Positions 48,166 to 59,446 of a stretch of 64,000 nt of DNA are shown here, one piece after another; the stretch's first letter is position 1; the number at the start of each line of letters is the position of its first letter. The notes below the pieces were generated by a model that did not search any database, was not told where the DNA came from, and saw nothing but the letters and a program-made list of their open reading frames with translations. The translations under genes and the position numbers were made by a program. Source of the DNA: Chlorops oryzae (lineage: Eukaryota > Arthropoda > Insecta > Diptera > Chloropidae); NCBI GenBank assembly GCA_020466095.1, contig CM035809.1, positions 23,621,942 to 23,685,941 of the forward strand, given 5' to 3'.

Positions 48166-51100
48166 ATGCCCAGAAATGCTGCAAATAACTCAAATACCGA
48201 AGCTGAATGTCTTCCAATCAAATTGACAACATTAGCAACACCACCAACATCAACAGCTGCAGCTACAGCCATAATATTAACAGCAAGAGAAATAGGAATA
48301 GACGGAGAGACGACGGCAACAACAGTAACAGCAACAAGTATAACAGCTCAATTCAAGCAACAACAATTTCAATCGCAATTACACGAAGAATACGAAGAAT
48401 ACGAATTAAAAGAAGATACAAAAGAAATTATCGAAATTATAGAAATAGAACCATTACACCAAGAACAAGAAGAAGAAGAACAACTACCACCACCACCATC
48501 ACCACCACTACCACCTCCACCACCACCATCACCACCACCACCACCACCTCCTCCGCCACCACCACCACAACAACAACAACATAACAGCAAACATTTGGAA
48601 ACGGGCAATAAAAAAAGCCGAAGGAATAGCGTTTCGCCAAGTACCAGCAGTAACGTTACGAAAAAGAAACGAACTTCCGAAGATCTAATCATCGAGGAAT
48701 TTAAGCCCTGGAAGGATTTCATTTTTTTCAGTTCGGACAGCGATAGCGATTGCGCTACTACTACTACTACTACTACTACAAGTTATTCAACATTATATCC
48801 TGCTGTTATCGATATCACTGGCGGTGAATTTGACGGTGTCGTTCAAGCATTAGGCTCAAAGACATCGATTAATGCACAATCGTCGTCATCAGCAGTAATA
48901 TCGAATGTTGCTGGTGCGTATACGTTATGCACGAAATTGCCATCGTTTGTGAAACGGAAGCGAAAATCAAGATATAAAAGCTCGAACACTGCAAGAGACT
49001 ATTCACGGATCGCATCATTACGTGAACGTAAGAATCCTACTGCAGCAACCAGCAATAATCCGAGCAGCTCTTCAAGGAAGAAGAAACCACCGCCAATTAA
49101 AAAGGAACCACCAGCAGGTACACAAAATTGTGCAAATTTTCTTTCTAAGGAAACATAAGTTTTTCTCTTTTTACTTTTGTCATCGAATAAATCGATGGGG
49201 GGAGGGTTTCTTTTTAAGGAGATTTTTTTTTTTTTTTGGATCAATTGGAACAATCAAAATCAATGTCACACGAAGTTGTCGTGAAAAATGAGGGACCAAA
49301 AAGCCCAAATAATAATTAAAAATTAAATATGGAGATGGTCAAAAATAAAATCTACTAACAATAAGGCGGCGGGCACGCCAAATGTGTATACAGGGTGTTC
49401 CATACTCAATGGATCAAAAAATAAGAAGGTGATAGGGGGAACCCATACAAGCAAAAAATTGTATGGAATTCGATTGTATGAGGAGGCGCGGAAAGAATTC
49501 GACTAAATTGGTGAGCATACTTTTAGGCGGATATGTAAAACTAAAACACTATTCAGAAATTTTTAAATTTCTTAGATTTTTCTTTTTCTCATACTGCCTA
49601 AAAGTGTGCTCAATAAATTTGATTAAAATAACTTTTCTGGGAGTCAAAAGTACAAAATAATTATTTTCAAACCTTAGTTTTGCATTGATTGTGAACGTTT
49701 TTTTTTAGCAACCATGGTATCAAATTGAAGAGAAAAACTCAAAGTTTTCGAAAAGAGTAAAAAAAAGAGGCTCGATCGTATCTCTTTTGAATTAAATCAC
49801 TTTAAAAGCCAAAATTACACTATTTTAGGCTTAGATGGTAGTACCAGAGAAAACGGAGTTGAATTATTTAAAATCGTAGTATGCAGTGTTAACGGAAAAC
49901 CGCCAAGCTTTTCATATCATATGTGATTTTGAATTTACGGCCTGTAAGTGAGGAGCACCAGTGAAAAAACCAAAATATGGTTTTTTGCATTTAACTCCTC
50001 AGGGGTGCATTTGCGACCTCCCCTTGCCATACGATTTTTGGTCCGTCTGGACCCCCCGTATCACCTCCTTTTTTTTTTTTATCTATTGAGTATGGAACAC
50101 CCTGTATATGCACAATTTAGCCGACCTACATCACATCGCTGAGGTGGTCATAGTGGGCTAAGGTGTTGGTTAAAGATACCTGATGATGAACCTGTAAGCT
50201 AGGTTCGAAACCGGTCCACTCTAAGTGAAAAATGAGGGACCAAACAAAAAGCCCAAATAATAATTAAAATTTAAATATGGAGTTTTATTTTTAAAGGCTC
50301 AGTTACTCTTGATTGAACGTAATTTTAACTTAAATAATGACTAACCTCATATAATCTTGAATTCATACTTATTTTTTCGTCTTTAGAAATTTTACTTAAC
50401 TTATAGAAATCTGTTTTCCACAGATTCTTATCTTAAGTCTAATTAAGTTTTCAGTAACTACTCTCAAACAAAATGTACAAAACATATCAAGTCAGCTGAT
50501 TAAATCAGTAAAGTTAAGTTACGTTCAATCAAGAGTAATTGAGCCTTAAAAATGTTCGCTTGATGTTTGGTGTATTCATATATTCTCTTTCTTTTCATAA
50601 CGCTTTATTCAAAGTAAAAAGAGATAAGTGTATGTCAGTCGACTCTAATCACAAAAATTAGTGAAAAGTTCACGTCCAAGAGGCTATCTCCAGCTTTGTC
50701 AGAAATGAAAAACTTCATATATAAAAAACGTTTCAGAAATGAATCAGAAAGTATGCTTCGAAATGTTTAAAATTCTAACAAAATTATGGATCCAACGCGA
50801 CATTTTATTATAATAGTGTCTTCGAAAGAGAATGGCGACTTGCTATGCCCCTAGCAAAGCAATCTTCTATAGACATTTTGTATGGGCATGGTATTGAATG
50901 GCAACAGAGCACAGAAAAACGAAACAACATGGCGACTGCTGCATTGACATATTGATACAAAAATTCTTTAACCGTTGTCCACATTATTTTTCTAGTCCCG
51001 CAATGTAGAGACGCTATAGAAATTGTTACCTGTTGACATACCTTTTACTTGGGTATATTGAAACGATATCGTTAAAGCGAACTTTCGAGCTTTCTGCTGG

Positions 51101-52551
51101 GCTGGCTCCGCTCATTCAAACTGGTGCCAATTATTTGCATGTGTTTGAGAATACTTGCAGGAAAGCTCGCTCAGAGAATTTTGTGCTTTTGGAACTTAGA
51201 ATTCATCGGTATTGATGGCAGCAAAAATTCACTCATTTAATAATATTGTATATTGGTTTGATACAAAGTTAAAAATTTCCGAATATTTTTGTGCGACTTA
51301 AACGATGGTGAATCGCAAGTTGATATACCAGCAGCTGGTATGATATCTTGCGAGTCAGGATCTACCGTATATTATGACACCATCAGTAAAAATAATCATT
51401 TCAGCGGTGAGATTCTCAAGATTCGTCCAGTAAGTGTAGTTTCACTGTAGGTTTTACTACCTGTACCCAATGTAAATGTACAACTGTTCAATGCATTGAA
51501 ATATTCAAGTGGGCAAATTTACAACTGTTCTATGAAACAAGGGAAGAACGCCCTCTATTAGCAGTATTGAAACATTGATTATGTTGTGCTTAAACCTAAA
51601 CTTTAAGAGTGTTTGGGTTCATGGATGTGGACATTTTTTTGTTTTAACTCTACACCTCACGTACGGTAATATGAATTTTAACTCTGAACTGTTATACATA
51701 CATCTTTAACGTACGTAAATATTACATTTCGTCTTATCGACTAACTGCTTTTAAGAAAGCCTTAACGAATTATATTTTACATCTAAAGACGTAATGAACT
51801 CACATTGTGTTCTACGAGCAAACTATAAAAATTAAAGAAATTATTAAGAATCTGTTATATTAATGAATAATACGGCCTTAAAATTGGACGTTACTTTACA
51901 GTCTCTGTTTGGTTTTTTTTTTTTAAAGCTCTATAAACCTGCGAAGTACAGTGTACTCTCTCTTAAGCGGACACATACGGGAGGAAGCGCTTAAGAGGAG
52001 TATCCGCAAAGAGGAAGTACACTGTATAACGTTCCAGGTTAAAAATAATACATTTCTCAATAAAATAAGATTCCCCATATCTTTTTTAGGGCCTTTCATA
52101 ATTCCTTATAGCAAAAAAAAAGCCCAATATGTTTACCATTTGTTAATTTAAGCAATTTTTTTGGGCTATTGTAACTTTAATAACTCATTTGATGGCGTTT
52201 AAAAGTAGAAAATGGAGAATGGCCTAAAAATATGCAACATTTTTTGGCACGTTTAACTCATTTCCACTTAATATGATTCACACACACGTTTACAACAAAA
52301 TCAGTTCGTTTTAACTATCACATGCCCAAAGGACTTTGGAATTGACCTTGCTTAATCATCAGGAATACCATGAGTCATTTATATGATGACTCAGTGAACC
52401 CAATCAAAGTCCAAATATTTGATCAAATGAACTTTATAATGCCTAACTATCGCAAAGTAACGTGCTCTGCTTGTCTATTTCCCTCTTTCTCTCCTTCTCT
52501 TCTCTCTCACTCCTTATCTCTCTCTTCCCTTCTCCTTCTCTCTCTCCTCTC

Positions 52552-52624
<73 letters not shown>

Positions 52625-52632
52625 TTCTCTTA

Positions 52633-52725
<93 letters not shown>

Positions 52726-55700
52726 GCTCTCTCTCTTTGAATGAGCGCAAAGGGAATGCTTGGCTATTTTCAATTTAAATGTTAATTTTTCCTACCGTTA
52801 CTTTTCTTTGCATACTTTTAGTTCCAAAGACTCGTCCGGCGCAATTGGATGCATCAGAGTTAAATAAGATAACCGTACTCGAGTTTGATGAAAGTAAATC
52901 CGGTTCGGGCACAGGTAGCGGGACAAAACGCAAACGGAATAACAGTCTAACATCAACATCGCTAACTGTAACAACACGCAAACGGGCAACGACTGTTAAG
53001 AGTATACCCATACCTATACCTATACCCATACCTATACCAATAGCATTGCATACTGTTGAACCGAAAGGAGTCAGTGGCGGCGGTAGCGGCGGCAATACAG
53101 CCAACAACATGTCGCTGTATGAACGTCGTTATCAAGCTGCAGCAGTAGCAGCAGCAGCAGCAGCATCGGCAACAACAGCCGATGATGGTGGTGGACGCGT
53201 TATCGTTGGTCCCAGCAATGGTTACCTCAGTACGACGCGTAGCTCATCGGCTAGCAGCTCTGGTGTTTTGCATACAACATCGACTGACAATGGCCTCAGC
53301 GATATGCCAATGGAAGCGCAATATTATTTGACAGCAGCAGGCAGCGGCGGAACATCGACGGCAGCGTCTTCCTCTTTAATTTCTGGCATAGCATTAAGCA
53401 ATGGTGGCATTGGTCTCGGCGGTGGCAGTGCGACAGCAACAACATCTGTGACAACAATCAGTCACCACGCACCGTCGATGGCTACATTATGCAATATTGG
53501 CAATTCATGCTATTTGAACTCGGTCGTTTATACGCTACGCTTTGCTCCACGTTTCCTGCATAATCTGCATCATCTTGTTGTTGATTTAGCAACCGTGCAA
53601 CAGAATATTGTACGTCATCGGGCTAAAACAGCATCGTTGGGACGTGGCATTAATGCTGCGCAATTGGACAGACGACGTAGCTCATCGGCTACGCAGCTCT
53701 GGTGTTTGCATACAACATCGACTGACAATGGCCTCAGCGATATGCCAATGGAAGCGCAATATTATTTGACAGCAGCAGGCAGCGGCGGAACAACAACGGC
53801 AGCAGTCTTCCTCTTAATTTCTGGTCGTAGCATTAAGCAATGGTGGCATTGGTGCTCGGCGGTGGCAGTGCGACAGCAACAACATCTGTGACAACTATCA
53901 GTCACCACGCACCGTCGATGGCATACATATGCAATATTGGCAATTCGATGCTATCTTCAACTCGAGTCGTATTATCACGCTACGCCTTTGCATCCACGTT
54001 TCCTGCATGAGATCTGCGGATCATCTGTTGTTGATAGCACACCGTGCAACAGATATAACTGTTGTACGTCATACAGGATGCTGAAATGCACATCGTTCGG
54101 GACGTGGCATTAATGCTAACAGCAATTGGAAATTCCGCATGCAGTTTTTGAGTAGCAAAGATCTAGCTTCCATCGAATAGCATACGGGAATAGCATAGTC
54201 AGACGCTCAATCAACAACAGCACAGCCGCAATGTCGTGACCAAGCGGGGAACGGTGCGCTTGCGGAGTGGTGAACTATTGTAATCGAGTGATGGTTGGTT
54301 AACCGAGAATGCTTGTTTGAAGTATTGTCAGATGCCTTGCATAGGAATGAGATTGCGGATTCGACGGAACCACACCATGCGGATAAACTGTTGCACGCCA
54401 TACAGGATGTGAATGCAATTTTCGAGGGTAATCAACAGCAGGATGCGCATGAGTTTTTGATGTGTCTTTTGAATAGCATACGGGAAACATGTCAGACGCT
54501 CATCAAAACGATTGCCGATTGTCCGGAACTCATTTCGGAGGGGTGAGTATTGTAATGATTGCTTGGTGTCTTGTTTGAACTATTCGTAAATGTAGTTGCA
54601 TGGAAGTAGCATTGAGCGCCAAGGATTTTCGATAATTTTACAGTGAATTTAATGTTGCATACAATTGGAGGACAATTGTGACTCCGCTATTCATTTTAAA
54701 ACATTAACGATCAAATATCTCAAATACTTTTATAGATTCTAACAATTAGGGTATTTATTTAAAAGTGAAAGTATTGAAAAAGTGTAAAATTTTTTCAAAA
54801 AAATTTCATTAATTAATTTTTTAACCTTCTTGATTTACGAGCTTTCGAGGCAAATACCCGAAAAACCCCTTATATTTTGTTCTTAATGAAATAAAGTATG
54901 AAAGCCCACAAAACATTCCGAGTCCTAAAGGAGTCATCAGTCCTAATTTGGAGCAGCTCAATAAGTTCCCTTAGGCGTTCGAAATGGATGTGTGTTTTCC
55001 TTCTAGCTAAGGTCGACTAATATAACCCATATTTCATACATAGAATGAGACTGTATAACAGTCTTATATGACACCTGAATTCATATTTGACTCGATATCA
55101 ATTCTATAAGTGAGCCATATATGCACCGAGAGAAAAAGGTAGTTATATTAACTGAAAAAGCAGGTTAAAATAACCGAGTTCACCGTTAATTGTTAGCTTA
55201 TGTGTAGTAGCGGTCAATTCAACAGTACAAACGCAGTCAATAAGGATATAACTACCTGATGGTTGATATAACTGTCTCGCGGTTAAATCAACTGTCACCA
55301 GCGACTGGGGAAAAAAAAATCCAGAAAAATTCCCGCCGCCAGCAGGGATAGAACCCCGAAGCTCACGACTGTCGAGTCACAGCTTAAACCACTGAGCTAT
55401 CGAAAACTCCGGAAACGGTTGATCAGAATGCGAACTTATACGTCTAAGTGAACGAAAGCGAATTTGAACATAAAAAGTAACTGTTTTTCAACTGTTCATT
55501 TGACTGCCTTTTTCAGTGCATTTAACGCGGATCAGTTTATTTGACCACTCTTACTTTAACTGTTCTAAGTAGTTGATTCAACTGTTGTTATTTCTCTCGG
55601 TGTGACTTTTTGTCATCATATCCAATTAATATTTTCTAATTTACATGATATATAATTTCCGAAAATTATCTAAAATCTAAAATCATATTTTTATTATTTG

Positions 55701-58700
55701 TGGAAGTTGTTACTTCACATATTTTACTGTTCCTGATTACCCTGTACGGTATTTGAACCTGGGAACGAACTTCAGATTTCTAGTCTGAAGGTGCTTCCCT
55801 ACTTGGCAAGCAAACTGGTTCTTGATACAAAGTTTAAACGCAAAGAAACTTGCTTCTTCAGGAAGTAAAAGCGCTTTACTTGACATGTGGGGACGCACCT
55901 TGAGCCTTATAGGCCGTTTACATATGCCATTTTATTCGCGTTTTATCAACTTTGCCCGTTTCAGCACTAAAACAACTTAGATTTTTCCCGTTTTATCGTA
56001 CAAAACTAAAACGAGAAACTTTCCTGTTTTAATTTAAAACAAGTAGCTAAACAAGATAAATCCTGCTTATAACTGCTTAAAATATCGAAATCTGAGTGTC
56101 ATCACTATAAAAATGCAAAACATATGGTAATTGAAATTTCTAATTGAAAAATTGTGAGGTTGTTTCCACAACCAATGTAGAAAACGAACACAATTTCAAT
56201 AATTGCTTCTTATCTAAATAACAATATTCACTCATATTTCACGTGTTAAGCAAACAAAAGATAATTACAAAATGACAAAACGACATGTGCATATGTAAAC
56301 ACCCCGTTTTGACTTAGTCGTTTTAGCTTAAACGAGTAGCGCTAAAACGTATATGTAAATGCCCTATTATATTTTCCAAATATTTCGTTCTCGTTTTGGA
56401 GAACCAAAAAAAAAAAAAAAATGCCATCTTTATAAAACATTCTGCCTGTTTCCAGAAATATTATGCAACCTGATGAAATTGATGCCAACGAGAGAGATCT
56501 AACAGCGGCAGGTATAATTATGAATGCAAGCGCACCATCGACGCAGTCATCTAGTCTTAGCACAAGTAATTTTACCAAGACTTCATTCTTTTCACGAAAA
56601 TCCAAACGAAAAGACGAATCGAAAATTGCTAAGAACTTTAGATTGCAATCTCCACTCAAAGATAATGCTGGTGGTGGTAATCAACAACAACAGCAACAGC
56701 AGACAATTGCCAATAGTCATTTCTATTTGAATTCAGTTGATCTCAATAGTGCAGCACCAGCAGCAGCACCAGCAGCAGCTACAGAACAGGAACAGCAGCA
56801 GTAGCAACAACATCAACTACTGCATCATCTCCAACATTGGCCACAGCAGCAACAAATCCTGTTGAAAAACTAACAAATTCAGCCGGTTCGGACACCATCG
56901 ATTTGGGAGCAACGAATGCATTAGCAAAGAAACGTTTAGACGAAAGAATTCGCGAACTTGGTTTGAATTTCTTTAGCGAAGACTTTGAAGGTATAACAGT
57001 TGCGACAACAAAATGTCTAAGCTGTGAAACGGTAACCGAACAAAAGGAGAGCATGATTGATATTGCTGTACCTGTACCGATATCGGGATACGATAGCTCC
57101 GACTATACGGAAAATCCCAGTGCATTTATACAGGTAATTTCGTATAACAGTGTAACATCATAATTTCTATCATTAAGCGGGAATTCCAATAGCGCAGGAT
57201 TTCCTGCTGCAGGATGCAGAAAAATGCAATTTCCAATAATGCGTGTGCATGAGCATGCCATCATTGCTGCGGTTTTGGATCTGAACTTGACTCAGTACAT
57301 TTTTAGCTACTCTTGTACTCGTCTTATTTTCTATAAACGAAATGTAATATTCCCTTTTACTTAACAAATAAATTATAGAAATCATAAATATAGACACTGA
57401 AGCTTAAAAGAAAGTAAAATTTAATGCATATTACTTGATTGAGCAAGAAAAGTATGCACCCGTAGTACCAAGTACCTTAAAAAAGTACTCATTAGTTTCT
57501 ATAACACTGTTATATTCCATTTTTAAACTGTTATACTCAGCTGTCATGTAGCTCACGCGCAGGAAATATTCAATTTTTCGAACTCGTGCGTGTGCGTGAG
57601 CATGCAGGAAATTGATTCGAACTAGTTCCATATGTTTTCATGTGTTGAATGTTTGCAGGAATTCACGTTACGCAGCTCCTGCGCTATTGGAATTCTGGCT
57701 TTAATCATGTCATCATATTCGTGCCTATTTTGTATTCCGACGGATCGAATTCATTTGGATTTTTCACATTTTTATGAATAAAAAAAAAGAGTTTTTCATA
57801 CATAAAACATTATTATTTTAGTTATTATTATTAATAGTGTTTGAAATCCGACCGGATTCGATCCGTCACAATACAATAATAAGCACGATTGTTTTAATAT
57901 TAACAAAATAATATTATAATGATAGATTCACTCAATCCAATTCAATTCGTTTTCAGAATTCCTGCATTACACGCGAATACTTTCGCGGTGAGAACAAATA
58001 TCGTTGTGAACAGTGTACCGGCTATACAGAAGCCATACGCTCCATATCGTATGAGGTGTTACCTCGACTCTTGGTCATACAATTGAGCCGTTTCTCTGGC
58101 GGCATGGAAAAGATTAACAGTCATATACCCACATCGTTTACGTTGAAATGCTTCTGTTCGAAATGCTGTGAACTAAGCGATGCCAATAAATTGCACATCT
58201 ATAAATTGTATAGCGTTATAACGCATGTAGGTGCAACAATGTCCGTTGGTCATTATATAGCATATACTAGTTCATTGGAGTGTGTAAATGAATTCACAAA
58301 TTGTCCGAAGGATCGTCGTGCAACAGGTGCAAGTCAAACACAATTCCAGCAGCAGCAGCAGCAGCACCGCCGAATGGTATAATTCCACAAATGAGAGAGA
58401 TAAGCATCAACAACAGTAATGCGAATGTGACATCAACAACACAAATGTCAGCAGCAAGTTCAGCCGCATCAGCATTGGCCTCGTCGGGTACTAGTCTTAT
58501 GAAAAAGATGAAATTTGGTCGTAGCAAGGCATCCAGTAGCGGTGATATTAGTAAAAACTTAAAAAATCTGAATGGCATGACAAATGCTGCAGCAGCAGCA
58601 GCAGCACGCCGTCGCGCTGCAAATAGCCAATCGATAACGAATGGCATTAGTAAGCTGAGCATGAATACAACTTGTCACAGTTTGAATTGCTGTTCAACGC

Positions 58701-59242
58701 GACTGTCAACTGTCCAGCATCAGATTCAGCAGCAGAAACAATACAATAATCTAAGCGATTTAAGCGAAGAATCAATACAAAATGGTGCCAATCATATTGC
58801 TGCCAGCTCATCGTCGTCTGTTGCCAGTTATGCAACCTATTCATCTGGCTATGGTAGCACCGGACGTGGCGGTACAAAGGCAACACCATTTGCAGCATCT
58901 TCGAATGGCACCGAACCGATTTGGTATATGTGCGACGATGATAAAATCAAGGCAATGACGCAACGTGAATTCGAGGATTTACTTTCACCGTCGCGTAAGA
59001 TCACCATAACACCATATTTGTTGTTCTATGCGCGTTTCGATTTACAGCAGGCGTCATCCGCCGCCGCAGCAGCAGCAGCAGCAAAAACAACAACGACAAA
59101 GCCGGCGACAACGCCAAAGCCGGCGACAGCGCCAAAGCCGGCGACAACGCCACCGTCACAAAAGTCACAGAAGTCACAATGCAATATAATGTCGTGGTCG
59201 GATGAGAATCTTCCGAGCGGAAGTGGTCTGCAGAAGATATGA
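48166..59242 (+). CDS. Usp1: Usp1-like ubiquitin-specific protease (frame broken in places)
   Basis: This is a cysteine deubiquitinase; Usp1 with its partner Uaf1 removes ubiquitin from PCNA and FANCD2. Coding segments: 48166-49117, 52822 to about 53668, about 54295-54542, 56456-57133 and 57957-59242. The N-terminus is low-complexity (poly-Pro, poly-Gln, acidic, then basic KRKRKSRYK). The Cys box ATLCNIGNSCYLNS has its catalytic Cys codon at 53508-53510. EGNQQQDAHEFLMCLLNSI is the QDAHEF box, and CEQC plus FCSKC form the zinc ribbon. The His box is SVGHYIAYT (His codon 58251-58253), and the C-terminal DDDK...SPSRKITITPYLLFYARFD matches Usp1. One base is missing near 56783-56786 and another between 58326 and 58352. 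A scrambled insertion lies at 53669-54294. The gene is probably intact in the animal. Confidence 0.82.
49391..50104. mobile_element. MITE-like element, family A, copy 2
   Basis: CAGGGTGTTCCATACTCAAT at the left and the inverse at the right, flanked by TA, in the first long Usp1 intron. It matches 1585-2319 closely apart from small indels, mainly near the left end. No coding frame. Confidence 0.82.
50146..50215 (+). repeat. tRNA-like (SINE-type) module
   Basis: GTGGGCTAAGGTG resembles an A box, and GGTTCGAAACC is an exact B box, 55 bases downstream. It lies 40 bases after a family A element and is followed by a copy of the local GTGAAAAATGAGGGACC motif also present at 49281. No cloverleaf is drawn. 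Confidence 0.5.
50293..50549. mobile_element. MITE with AAGGCTCARTTACTCTTGAT ends
   Basis: AAGGCTCAGTTACTCTTGAT at the left is mirrored by ATCAAGAGTAATTGAGCCTT at the right, with GAACGTAA/TTACGTTC continuing inward. 257 bp in a Usp1 intron. Confidence 0.8.
51949..52024. mobile_element. Short palindromic MITE family E, uninterrupted copy
   Basis: CAGTGTACTCTCTCTTAAGC at the left and GAGGAAGTACACTG at the right, flanked by TA on each side. It is the uninterrupted relative of the element split by the TTAA insertion at 8381-9119. Confidence 0.75.
52485..52738. repeat. (CT)n microsatellite upstream of a Usp1 acceptor
   Basis: About 250 bases of nearly pure CT dinucleotides, with occasional CTAT or CTTT interruptions, ending about 85 bases before the acceptor at 52820-52821. 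Open frames of Leu-Ser or Arg-Glu read from it are artefacts. Confidence 0.95.
53669..54294. other. Scrambled near-duplicate of Usp1 exon sequence
   Basis: From 53669 the sequence restarts at a point equivalent to about 53230 and re-reads the exon (GACGACGTAGCTCATCGGCT, ACATCGACTGACAATGGCCT, CAATATTGGCAATTC). Single-base insertions and deletions accumulate toward the end, where pieces of the 54405-54500 region are mixed in (CATACGGGAATAGCATAGTCAGACG). The error pattern resembles a raw long read joined into the assembly. The true Usp1 sequence here is therefore uncertain. Confidence 0.75.
54543..55133. other. Usp1 intron with a decayed repeat
   Basis: No coding sequence. 54905-55090 resembles the GAGTC-rich element at 22361-22928 (ACATTCCGAGTCCTAAAGG, AGTCTTATATGACACC), much diverged. 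Confidence 0.4.
55134..55602. mobile_element. TIR element with CACCGAGAGAAA ends and an internal tRNA-like module
   Basis: CACCGAGAGAAA at the left and TTTCTCTCGGTG at the right bound 469 bp. Recurrent AACTG/CAGTT motifs fill the flanks of a central tRNA-like module (55331-55407, minus). No coding frame. Confidence 0.7.
55331..55407 (-). repeat. tRNA-like module inside a TIR element
   Basis: On the minus strand a perfect A box TAGCTCAGTGG is followed by B box GGTTCTATCC. The anticodon arm can pair only partly (GACT/AGTC). It sits in the centre of the element 55134-55602. Confidence 0.6.
55738..55805 (-). repeat. tRNA-Ser(AGA)-derived pseudo-tRNA or SINE head
   Basis: On the minus strand TTCAGACTAGAAATCTGAA forms an anticodon stem with a seven-base loop CTAGAAA, giving anticodon AGA (Ser). 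A long variable arm and B box GGTTCAAATACC follow. The acceptor stem does not pair well, so this is a pseudo-tRNA or the 5' head of a SINE. Confidence 0.55.
55909..56369. mobile_element. Palindromic MITE family C, copy 2 (inverted)
   Basis: AGGCCGTTTACATATGCC at the left and ACGTATATGTAAATGCCCTA at the right. It matches 5591-6051 in reverse orientation nearly throughout. It ends about 85 bases before a Usp1 acceptor. Confidence 0.78.
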
Positions 59243-59446
59243 GAAAGGCGTTTGCAGGATGATGGCTCATTATCCTCAGTGAAAAGCAACGCTTCGGGGC
59301 GAGAAAGAAAAGCTGATCGCGTGCATCAGCAACATCAGCAACACCAGCCTCAGCATCAGCAGCAGCAGCGAGTGCATCGCAATGGCGCAAATGCAACTGA
59401 TGCGACGACCAGTACACGTCGCTGCAATTGCGAACAGGTAATTTAA
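59243..59446 (+). other. In-frame open extension after the Usp1 TGA
   Basis: After TGA at 59240-59242 the same frame stays open for 67 codons to TAA at 59444-59446, with Usp1-like composition (Ser-rich, then HQQHQQHQPQHQQQQ). This could be stop-codon readthrough, an assembly error at the stop, or ordinary 3' UTR with a CAG tract. Confidence 0.4.

Noticed and set aside
48369..48722. Antisense Gly/Val-rich frames opposite the Usp1 N-terminus
   Set aside because: They are shadows of the CCA/CCG poly-Pro repeat.
49463..49660. A small gene inside the family A element in the Usp1 intron
   Set aside because: The frame is not preserved in copy 1 (1585-2319) and shows no protein features.
52462..52750. 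Leu-Ser and Arg-Glu rich open frames
   Set aside because: They are translations of a pure CT/GA microsatellite.
55738..55805. A functional tRNA-Ser(AGA) gene on the minus strand
   Set aside because: The anticodon arm is convincing, but the acceptor stem and D arm are too diverged.
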